Source: Plecoglossus altivelis
Taxonomy: Eukaryota > Chordata > Actinopteri > Osmeriformes > Plecoglossidae
DNA length: 64,000 nt
NCBI GenBank assembly: GCA_036571765.1
Contig: BROE01000004.1
Span: 1,338,091-1,402,090 of the forward strand
Direction of reading: 5' to 3'
Below the pieces are notes generated by a model. That model was not told the origin of the DNA. It did not search any database and saw only the letters and a program-made list of their open reading frames with translations. Made by a program: the position numbers and the translations under genes. Numbering within the stretch: position 1 is the first letter of the stretch; every line of letters begins with the position of its first letter. Shown here one piece after another: positions 47,201 to 58,800 of the stretch.

Positions 47201-50200
47201 TCCCTCACTGATGTTGCTCGTCCGTAAGTGCTCTAGAAAACTGAGTGACAAACTCGTGGTGCGTGTCTGAATCCTTTTTGGAATTGGAAAACGTGGAACA
47301 TGTCTGAATCGTTTTGGAGTTGGAGAACGTGGAACATGTCTGAATCGTTTTGGAGTTGGAGAACGTGGAACATGTCTGAATCGTTTTGGAGTTGGAACCG
47401 AGAACGCGACTCATCAGAGACTGCTTCCTGTTTTCCTCAGGTGGACATCATGCGGCCATGGCAACAGGTGCTGGAGACGGTGGACTACGTGGTGGCCATG
47501 GTGACGAGGCGGGGCCTGATGTCTCTGGACGGGGCAGTGCAGGACACGGAGTTCCTGCTGAAGACCTGGAGCTTGTTCTGCCGCTGGCTGAAGGACGAGG
47601 GCCTGGAGAGGACAGGGGGAACAGTCACCTCGGACGCCCTCAACAAGCTGGAGGTCATCATCCTGCTGCTGCAGAAGCTCAACACCAAGCTCAAAGTCTT
47701 CACAGGTACGGGCCTCACGTCTTCACAGGTACGGGCCTCAGGTCTTCACAGGTATGGCCCTCACATCTTCACAGGTACGAGCCTCAGGTCCGGTTTAATG
47801 GCTGAGTGCGGTGTGAAAACCCCTGTGGGCTGTCCTGTCTGATCAACGGCCCTGTCTGTGGGCTGCCTGTCTGTGGGCTGCCTGTCTCTGGGTTGCCCTG
47901 TCTGTGGGCTGCCTGTCTGTGGCTACCCTGTCTGTGGGCTGCCCTGTCTGAGGGCTGCCTGTCTGTGGGCTGCCTGTCTCTGGGTTGCCCTGTCTGTGGC
48001 TACCCTGTCTGTGGTTTGCCTGTCTGTGGCTACCCTGTCTGTGGGCTATCCTGTCTGTGGGCTGCCCTGTCTGATCGACTGCCCTGCCCTCCCCAGACAT
48101 GTCCAAGCTGCAGATGGACTTTACCCTGCTGAAGGAGCGTCTGGCCCAGCTGCAGGATGGCTGGACCAACGGAGGCTTTGAGTGGCTGGACGGGATGCTG
48201 GTCCAGGCCCTGCAGGCCGGAGACTGGCTGCTCATGGACAACGTCAACTTCTGCAGGTAAGAGGGGAGACCGCTGGGGTGAGGGGGGGATGCAGGGAGGC
48301 AGGGGTGAGAGGAGGGAGGCAGGGGTGAGAGGAGGGAGGCAGGGGTGAGAGGAGGGAGGCTGGGGTGAGAGGAGGGAGGCTGGGGTGAGAGGAGGGAGGG
48401 AGGGAGAGGTGAGAGGAGTGAGGCTGGGGTCAGAGGAGGGATGCAGGGGAGAGAGAAGGGATTCAGGCATCCAAGAGCTTCAGCCAGCTGGAGCAGAGAA
48501 AGAGTGAAAAAGTAATAAAGGACATGAAAAATGAGTGGACCTCAGTGTGATTTAGACTTGTGTCTAAGTGTTCAACACAAGTGTCTAAGTGTTCAACACA
48601 AGTGTCTGTGTTCAACACCAGTTTCTTGTGTTCAGCCCCTCAGTACTGGACCGCCTCAACGCCCTGCTAGAACCAGGCGGGTGTCTGACCATCAATGAGC
48701 GAGGCGTCATCGACGGGACCACGCCCAGGATCACGCCTCATCCCAACTTCAGGTACGTCACGCTGAGGTGGAACAGCACAGGGACATCAGCAGCACCTGA
48801 GGGCTCCATCTGACGTGACGTGTTCCTCCATGTTCCTCTGTGTTCCTCCTCGTTCCTTCAGGCTGTTCCTGACCATGGATCCAGCACACGGGGAGATCTC
48901 CAGGGCCATGAGGAACCGCGGTGTGGAGATCTACATCCCAGGAGAACACGAGGGCGTGTGCTGGGACTCTCTGGACCTGAAGACTGTCCTGCACACAGCT
49001 GGAGTGACCGGGGACTGTGTGTGTGATCTACTTATGGAGATCCATGCTGACATCAAGAACACCATCTGGGGTAAGCTTCCAGACACACCACAGGGCTTTG
49101 AACATAGGAGTGACTGCTGTTTTCCCAGCCACAGATATGTAAAGATGGAAGTCTTTTTCTCTCCCCCCCCCCCCCCCCCCCCCCCCCNNNNNNNNNNNNN
49201 NNNNNNNNNNNNNNNNNNNNNNNNNNNNNNNNNNNNNCCCCCCCCTCTCTCTCGCTCTCCCCTCTCTCGCTCTCTCACACACACTCCCTCCCCCTCTTTC
49301 TCCCTCCCTCCTTCTCCCCTCCCAGACTCTCCTGCCTCCTCCGTGTCCTCCCTCCTCCATGCTGCTACCCTGCTGTCCTGCCAGCTGCAGAGAGGAGTGG
49401 ACCTGCCCAGCGCCCTGCAGCACTCTTGTGGAGAAGCCTACTCCCTCTGCCAGCGTAGCACTGCCAGCCAGCGGGTACCCACACCATGACCATCACCACA
49501 CCACCAAAACACATCACCACACCATCACCACACTACACCATCACCACACCATCAAAACACACCATCACCACACTACACCATCACCACACCATCACCACTC
49601 CATCAAAACACACCATCACCACTCCATCAAAACACACCATCACCACACTACACCATCACCACACCATCACCAAACCATCACCACACTACACCATCACAAC
49701 ACCATCACCAACACACTCCATCACCACACCATCACCACACCATCACCAAACCACACCATCACCACACCATCAAAACACCATCATCACACCAACACCAAAA
49801 CACAGGATCACCATCGCCTTCACCAAACGACACCATCACCACACCATCACCACACCATCACCATTACCTCCACTCCTACTAGACCAGCCTAGCTGGCATC
49901 ACAGTCCTCGTTCCCTAGCAGCAGCGCAGCGACGGCACTGCAGGCCAACCCCCAGTGGTTGAAGCTGGTCTGTTCTGCTGTGTTTCCCTGCAGCTAGCCC
50001 AGCAGGTGATAGAGAGACGGCTAGCCATCCTGGACTCGGAGGACTGGGGCAGCGGGCTGCTGTGTGCCGGGGTGTGGCCAGATGGCTTCCCCTCCGCCCT
50101 CCTCTCCTCCGAAGACTCCTGTTTCTCCTCAGTCCTCCGTGACGGACAGGTGCTGTCCTTTTGCCTCAACACGCTCAGCCTTCAGGGGAAGAGGTGAGAC

Positions 50201-52119
50201 GGCTGGACGCGGGTATGATGGAGGAGAGGATTCTGTTGTGGTGCGACGAGGCTGATGTCTGTGTGCCCCCCCCCCCCCGTGTGTGTGGAACCAGGAGTCG
50301 ACCGCTGAGCCTGTGCGACCTCCAGAGGGCGCTGCAGAGCGGAGGGGTCCATGAGGGCCTGGTGTTCTCAGGAGGGGTGGTGGATCTGGAGGATGGAGAC
50401 ACGCTACGTCTCATCCCCACGGCTGTCAGGCTTCTGACTGAGAGGGCGTCTCACAGCGACTGGATCCTCCGCAGCAGCTGGCTGGCTCACCTGGGCAGGA
50501 GCTATAAATACGCCCCAGGTACGTCTCAGAGACGGAGCAGCTGCTAAACAGGAAGGAGGAGCGTTACTATCAGAGATATTAGGGTTTGATGGGACAGTCA
50601 CATGATTAACATGACAAATTATGTTGCTCTGGAACTTTCTGCGAGGGATACGTTTGCGCTTTGTACTAGGGATGCTCATTTTGAAAGTCAATTCTGAACG
50701 ATAACCGATGCTGAAAAACATGAAACTTTTAACCGACAACATGAAATTGTTAGTGTGTGTGACCCATGAAAAGACCTCTTTAATAAGAGCAAGATTTTTT
50801 TTTATATCAGTTGTAAAAATGTGGGTGTTAACCCAAACCAGCTCCAACATATGTTATGTTTACAAGTGTAAGTTTAATTTCTTGTTTCTGCTCTGCTCTG
50901 TTTGCAGATCCAGCGCTGGTACAGCTGGAGGCAGGAAACAGAGCTCTGAAAGCTGTGTTCTCCAGCAAGCTGATGGTGAAGGGAAAGAGCCTCACCGAAC
51001 TGCTGCAGCCGCACAGCACAGGTACCAAACACAAACACAGCAGTCTCACAGCACAGGTACTGAACATACTGCAGTCTCACAGCACAGGTACTGAACATAC
51101 TGCAGTCTCACAGCACAGGTAGCAAACACACAGCAGTCTCACAGCACAGGTACCAAACACAGCAGTCTCACAGCACAGGTAGCAAACACACAGCAGTCTC
51201 ACAGCACAGGTAGCAAACACAAACACAGCAGTCTCACAGCACAGGTACCAAATACACAGGAATTGACTCCCACAAAATCACTATTAAATCAATACAAAAA
51301 GATTTCTCAAACAAAAGAAACCAGTTTGAGCACTTCTGAGAGTTACATTGTTGAGATTAACGGCGACTGCGATGTGGTTAGACGACTACAGGATCCTGGT
51401 CGATATGCGCTGGAACAAGCAGTATCTGGACATTCTGGCCAACACCTGCAACTTCGAGGACGAGGAGAGGTACACGGAGTTCATGGAGGCCCTGAACGCT
51501 GTGGCTAACAGGTAGGCGTCTGAAAAGCCTGTCTGACCTCTGACCTCTGGTGTGGCTCCGATGAGGGAGGAGTTACCAGGTGCGATCTGTGATCTGATTG
51601 GTGTTTCCACAGGATTGTCCTGCAGATGGACAGAGAGGAGAGGTCTGTCATCTGTACCTGTGCCATTAACGCGTCGGCACACAACAGCGCCCTGAGACTG
51701 GCCACGGCGTTCTCCAAAGGTACCCCCAGCAAACAGGGAGAGCAAGGAGTACAAATCAAACGCACTCATACTTGGACGCTCACAAACCGAACACACGAAT
51801 AAGGATGTTGGGAGTTGATTCCTGGTGTTTGTTTTCTCTCCTGAAGGGACTGTGGACATCGGTCACCTGCCTCATCCGGTGCTGATCCACCTGCGCTCCT
51901 TTTTCGACCTATGGGATGCCTTCATCCTGCAGGGCATTCAGACTGGCCAGCCCTACATATCAGACCACCTTATGTTTGAGGTCAGACTCCAGGCATCACA
52001 AGGCAGTCACTTCATCCGATGGCTCCTTAATGCTTACCCTCTGCGTATGTGTGTGTGTTTGTGTACGCACGTGTGTGTGTGTGTGTGTCTGTGTACGCAC
52101 GTGTGTGTGTGTCTGTGTA

Positions 52120-52150
<31 letters not shown>

Positions 52151-52334
52151 CTGTGTACGCACGTGTGTTTGTGTCTGTGTCTATATATGTACGTGTGTTC
52201 ATGCTTATATGAATATACATTTGTGTGTGTCTGTGTTTGTCTATATGTACGTACATATGTGTGTGTGTGTCTCTACACGTCCGTGTGTGTGTGTCTCTAC
52301 ATGTACGTGTGTGTGTGTTTGTCTCTACATGTAC

Positions 52335-52369
<35 letters not shown>

Positions 52370-52859
52370 TGTCTCTACACGTACGTGTGTGTGTCTCTCT
52401 ACATGCACGTGTGTGTGTGTCTCTCTACATGTACGTGTGTGTGTGTGGGTCTCTACATGTACGTGTGTGTGTGTGGGTCTCTACATGTACGTGTGTGTGT
52501 GTGTGTCTTTACATGTACGTGTGTTTGTGTGTGTGTGTGTCTCTACATGTACGTGTGTGTCTCCAGATCCTGCAGCTGCTGCAGTGGAGAGACCGCTTCT
52601 GGGACGTGTGCAACACGCTTCCTGCAGACTCGCAGGGTGTGTCGGTGCTGTCACTGCACTGGCAATGGGTTCATAAACACCTGATCCTACGGCTTCCACA
52701 GCTGCTGCTGGGTGACGGGGCCTACGAGTGAGTGCTGTCCTCCACACACACACACACACACACATCTACAAGTGAGTGCTCTCCTCCACACACACACACA
52801 CATCTACAAGTGAGTGCTCTCCTCCACACACACACACACCTACGAGTGAGTGCTCTCCT

Positions 52860-52894
<35 letters not shown>

Positions 52895-55800
52895 CGAGTG
52901 AGTGCTCTCCTCCACACACACACACACACATCCACGAGTGTGTTCCAGCGGCTGTGTTCCAGCGGCTGTGTTCCGGCAGCTGTGTTCCAGCGGCTGTGTT
53001 CCAGCGGCTGTGTTCCAGCAGCTGTGTTCCAGCAGCTGTGTTCCAGCAGCCGTGTTCCGGCAGCCGTGTTCCAGCGGCTGTGTTCCAGCGGCTGTGTTCC
53101 GGCAGCTGTGTTCCAGCAGCTGTGTTCCAGCGGCTGTGTTCCGGCAGCCGTGTTCCAGCGGCTGTGTTCCAGCGGCTGTGTTCCGGCAGCTGTGTTCCAG
53201 CGGCTGTGTTCCGGCAGCCGTGTTCCAGCGGCTGTGTTCCGGCAGCTGTGTTCCAGCGGCTGTGTTCCAGCAGCTGTGTTCCAGCGGCTGTGTTCCGGCA
53301 GCTGTGTTCCAGCGGCTGTGTTCCAGCAGCTGTGTTCCAGCGGCTGTGTTCCGGCAGCCGTGTTCCAGCGGCTGTGTTCCGGCAGCTGTGTTCCAGCAGC
53401 TGTGTTCCAGCGGCTGTGTTCCAGCAGCCGTGTTCCAGCAGCTGTGTTCCAGCGGCTGTGTTCCAGCAGCTGTGTTCCGGCAGCTGTGTTCCAGCGGCTG
53501 TGTTCCAGCGGCTGTGTTCCGGCAGCTGTGTTCCGGCAGCTGTGTTCCGGCAGCTGTGTTCCAGCAGCTGTGTTCCAGCAGCTGTGTTCCGGCAGCTGTG
53601 TTCCAGCGGCTGTGTTCCGGCAGCTGTGTTCCAGCAGCTGTGTTCCGGCAGCTGTGTTCCAGCGGCTGTGTTCCGGCAGCTGTGTTCCGGCAGCTGTGTT
53701 CCAGCGGCTGTGTTCCAGCGGCTGTGTTCCGGCAGCTGTGTTCCGGCAGCTGTGTTCCTGTGGTGACGTGAGGTTTCTCCTGTCTTCCAGAGGGCAGCAG
53801 GAACAGCAGACTGTGTCGGCTGCCATCCAGACAGTCCTGTCCACTCCGGTCACCGTGGCTACAGCCTTGAAGGGAATCCAGAAGACCCTTGGAAAACCAC
53901 TCCCCTTCAAGGTAGACGGAATGTCTGATCGCCTCCTAATGTTTCCTGCTCAACTTCCCATTGTCCCATTTTCACGTCATATAGCAAACATACGAGAACA
54001 AATTATCCATCTCCATAGGGGATGAAAGTTGTCTTTAGAGAGTAGCTAAAACAAGCGATACGAAACAAAAAGGAACAATAATAATACCATACCATGTATG
54101 TTCTATGTTTGCACTTTCCTGCCACAGTAAATTCTGTGTTTGTATATCTTGCATAGCGAATAAAACAGATTCTGATTCTCATATCAATGTGTAAACATTT
54201 AAACTAACAATCTTTCAGTTGGAGTCAGTGGCTGAGTGTGCGTCTCGTCTGCGAGTCCTGAGTAACGTCCTGGACGTGGGTGACCTGAGCCTGGACGTCT
54301 CAGCCAGGAAGCAGGAAGCTGCCCGCCTGCAGGAGGCCATGCTGGGCTTGGAGACCAAGGAGAGGCTGCTGGAGGCCTGGGGTCTGGTCCTGCTCGCTAA
54401 CAACCAGCTGGAGCCGCAGAACTCAGGTCAGTTATCACACCGCTCCGATCGTCAGCCGTCAGGGAAACGCTCTTCCCTCGGACGTCCTCTGACGTCTTCG
54501 ACGTGGTGCTCCTCAGGTGTGCTGGAGAGACTGGTGTCCTGTGTGGAGCAGCAGCAGGGTCACATGACTTCCTGCGGCCTCCTGGAAGTTCGGACGTCCG
54601 TGCCGGGAGCCAGCGAGCCGGCGGACAGTGCCCCCCCCTGCAGGGAGGTGTTACTGCGGCTCCGTCGCAGGGCTCAGCTCTGGCCGCTTGTGGAGGAACT
54701 GGCGGTGCTCAACCAGCTCCGACTCTGTGCTGACCTGCTGCACATGGCTCTCACGCAGGGGTAGGGAACGCTCTAACGCCCCTGCTGGTGACGGACGAGG
54801 TGATTGGTCGGCCACACTCGTTTGTGCTGCTGTATTGAAAATGTGGTGGTGTTGCTTCCTCAGGGATAGGGACAGGGAGGACAGCATGAGAAGAGAGCTG
54901 TCCCAGCACCTGCGCTTCTGTCTCCAGTCCACTCCCATGAACGTCAGTCAGCTCCAGCCTCTCTGGTTCCTGCTCAGCAGTGACCGGGTCAGTGACGCTC
55001 CCCTCGTTTAACCTTTTAGCCGCCCAAACGTCCGCATGTCTGTCCAGTGTGCTGACCGTGTTGCACTTCCCCTCCCAGCCTTCGGAGGAGCTGCAGTTTG
55101 TCTGGTGCGAGCTGCTGTCGGAAGCCCTGGCCTCTCTGTGGAGCAGCAGCGTGACCTCTGACCCCGAACGCTGGCTGAAGTGGGATCCTCTCAGTCCAGA
55201 GACTCAGACGGCGACAAAGTCATCTCTGGGACCTGACAGCACGGTAGCCTAGCAACAGTAACATATAACAGTCATGTGTTAGAATCTGAATGTAAACTTT
55301 AAAAAAAACGTCATTTTTGTGTTGTGTCTTTTCCAGGGTCCTGGTATATTGAGTAAAGCCGTGTGGTCGCACTGCATGCTGGGAATTCTCAGCAGTGTTG
55401 AGAGTGATGCCTGCTGGGACCCCACAGGGATGTCGCTTCTTTCAGCCTGCAGGGTCACCCTGGGGGAGTGGAGGGAGAGGAGCCAGCAGCTACAGGACGT
55501 CAGCGCTCTGCTGTGGAACAACATGGCCATCCCTGCCCTGGCTGAGTTCAGGTAGACACCACACCTGACGTGTCGTTCAGAAACCATCCCCAAGAGGGCG
55601 CTGGAGGACTCAAACAGCCAGCATGTTGAGTGTTGTGTTGGTTTGTCCCTGCAGACGGACAGACAGCAGGCTGCAGGGTGTGGTGCTACGCAGGCAGCTG
55701 CAGAGCATGGCCGACCTGCTGCCTCCCACCCTGCAGGAGGGCTACACAGAGAGCTGTGAGAGCCTGGTGGAGGATGAGGATCCTCTGGTGGCTGCGCAGG

Positions 55801-58800
55801 AGATCCAGACCGTCCTCCGAGACTTCCTGGCCCCTGGTCTGCTCCCCGAAGGCCTGCTAGACCCCCTGCTGACCGGCTTGCAGCAGTACGTCCAGAACAA
55901 GGTCCAGCCTGGGTCCAGCCCGGCCGTTCGCTCTGGGGTGTTCTGGGTCAACATGGGTCTGATGCACATGAAGGTGTGGACCCCCCAGACCATCTTTGAC
56001 CCGGCTGTGAAGCGGGCCTACAAGCTCAGCTACTCTCAGGAGGAGGTGGGTATCTGTCCTGGAGGTGGAGGATGGACCAGCGCCTCGCTGCACTTCCTAC
56101 CCTTCTCCCCGCATTTGATGTTTTACTGCAGGGTTGTCGAACTTTGGTCCTCGAGGGCTGCTATCCTGGAGGTTTTTGATGGTTCCTTGCTCCACACCTA
56201 ATTCTAATGAATAGGTTATTATCAAGCTCTCTGGAAGTCTGATAACGACCCATCATTAGAATCAGGTGTGCTGGAGCAGGGAAACATCGAAAACTTTCAG
56301 GACAGCGGCCCTCGAGGACCGGAGTTTGACACCGCTGTTTTACTGGCTAACTGGCTGTGCCACCTGGCTGTGTATTCCACAGCTGGCTTTGTTGCAGGAG
56401 GAGTGGAGGGGGCGGAGCCTGGCATCGCAGCTGCTCACGGGGGCGGAGCTTGGGGAGAACAGCACCACTGATGGGTTCCAACACCCTCGCATCAGGTCTG
56501 GATCCGGACAACTGTGGCGTGGACACGCCCACGTCCACTTGTGTCTTAACAGCTTTAGACGTTAACCTCCAGGTGATTGGGCGAGAGGACTAAGCTCCTC
56601 CCCCCCCTGTGGCTGCAGGTACCTGTGGATCCGGATGCTGCAGGTGAAGGAGCAGATTGCAGAGCTGTCCAGGAAGCAGGCCTGTCGTCCGACCGAACCC
56701 CAGTACGGCCGCCTCTTCCAGGAGCTGCAGCACTACCTGTGCAGCATCGGCCAGCCTGCTGCCGTGGAGGACCTCCTTTCCCACCTCCTGAAGGCCCTCC
56801 AAGGGACCGGTTCCAAATCTAGGTCGGGGATCCAGGGCCTGCTGAAGGAGGAGGCCGTGTGGCAGGCCTCCCAGCAGCGCTTCGCTCACAGGCTCCAGGA
56901 GGACTACCCCCTGTACCCAGACGTGGTGGGGCCCCTCAGGACCGCTATCCTCCAGCTCCGACACGGCATGAGGCTGGTGGCTTCCCAGTTGGCCTCGTCT
57001 CTCACCCCAATGCCAGGCTTACCCAAGCTGGTGTCCTGCCTTCTGGCTTTCCCCTCCCTGTCCCCCAGCCTGCCCTCCTACCTGGCCAGGGCTGACTACC
57101 TGTGCTCTCGTGCCAGCGTGGAGGTGCTGCGGGGTCTGGCTAAGCTCCTCCCCCAGCAGGATCCGGCGCACACGCTCCCGGAGACCTCCACGCTGCTGCT
57201 GAACGCCCTCCTGTACGTGCAGTGCCACGCCCTGGCCACAGGGGGGCTGAGCCAGGACACGCACAAGCTCTTCAGGCACATCTGTCAGGTGAGCTAGCGT
57301 GAACCTTCGTCACCAGATAGAGGGAGGGTCTGAACAAGCACCAGAGTTCATGGTGATGAGTGCTGTGTGTGATGCTCTACTTCTCCCCTATACGCTCCCT
57401 GTCTCCCCCACTCCATCCTCCTCCTCTACCCCCTCCTCTCCCCCCACCCTGCCCTCCTCTCTTCCTTTCTTTCCTCCTTTCCTCTCACCCACCTCTCTTC
57501 CCCCTCTCCTCATCCCCCCTCCTCTCCTCTCCCTCACATCCCATACTACCCTCTCCCTCCTCTCCTCTCCCCCCTCTCCTCACCCCCCCCAGGCGGTGGT
57601 GAATGAGTGGGACGAGCAGGAGAGGAGCGCCCGGGAAAAGCAGCAACTGGAGGCCAGTCTGTACCGCCATCGCACTCGTCTCCACGGCACAGGACTGAGC
57701 GAGGAGGAGCAGGAGGAGAGAGACTTCAGACGCAGCTTCCCTCAGTATAACCAGGTACACATCTGCTGGTACCTTCTGTCTCCCCTGGTATCCCTTTACC
57801 TCCCCTGGTACTCTCTACATCTGCTGGTACCCTCTATCTCTACTGGTACCATTCTAACTCTGCTGGTACCCCTCTACATCTGCTGGTACCCCTCTACCTC
57901 CCCTGGTACCCCTCTACCTCCCCTGGTACCCCTCTACATCTGCTGGTATCCCTCTACCTCCCCTGATCTACTGGGCAACAATGACTCTGATCTCTTCTCT
58001 TTGTTCTCCTCCAGGACTTTGCTGACATCACCGCCCCGGACACTCTGGAGGGGCCGGCGAAGGCGGGGCTAGAGGAGGAGGAAGTACCTGAGGAAGCGGG
58101 AGAGGCTGGTTTCCTGTCCCCGGCTTGTATGAACACCATAGTTCAGGTCCATCAGAACCTCTGTCTGGGATACTCACAGTCGTTGTGGTACCAAGGCAAC
58201 CCTCCAGCCAATCACAGCAAACATCACATCAAAGCTTTGGTCACCTCGTACCAGATCAGCGCTCCACTGATGTCTCGCTTCTATAACCTGCTGGGTGGGT
58301 GATGTCACTAGATAGGTCATAAATCAAAGCTGGGAACACTTTGTGAATCCCAAGCAGAAAATATTGTACTTACATCGAATTTACATGTATTAAATGAGAG
58401 CTAAATATGCTTTCATAGTTTTTATCCTCATGTCCAAAATTGAAAGTGCAACTTGACATGTGTATTTTATACAATCCCACACTTTTTGTTGTTGAAGTGT
58501 GTCAAAGCTTCTACTTTGTAGACATACTAATATTAATATATATCAATATTTCTTCTATTTGAAATACGTACTGGTGAATTACTAAACGAATTGACTAATC
58601 CCCTTCTCGCCCCCCCTACCTCCACTCCCCCTCTTCCTCACCCCCCCTACCGCCCCTCTCCCTCTTCCTCACCCCCCCTACCTCCCCTCTTCCTCACCCC
58701 TCGCCCTCCTCTCTGTCCTCAGACTCGGAGCTGGACCAGCGTCTAGCCTGCTCCCAGCTGCTTCTCAGCTCCCTGCTTCAGAACACTGTCAAGGGCTCGG

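Larger units (their letters stand above)
46693..47440 (+). other. mdn1: mdn1 intron 42 with hAT-like element and 36-bp repeats
   Basis: 750-bp intron holding a non-autonomous hAT-like element (46846-47139) and a 36-bp tandem repeat (47277-47400) that ends about 40 bp before exon 43. Confidence 0.8.

Noticed and set aside
49486..49962. His/Thr-rich frame of 158 codons
   Set aside because: Translation of the ACCATCACCAC tandem repeat inside mdn1 intron 47.
52732..54025. Long open frames (289-391 aa) on both strands rich in Cys, Val, Pro and Ala
   Set aside because: They arise from the stop-free 14-bp minisatellite, read in all frames by virtue of its period. No start context, no conserved protein, and the region is an mdn1 intron.
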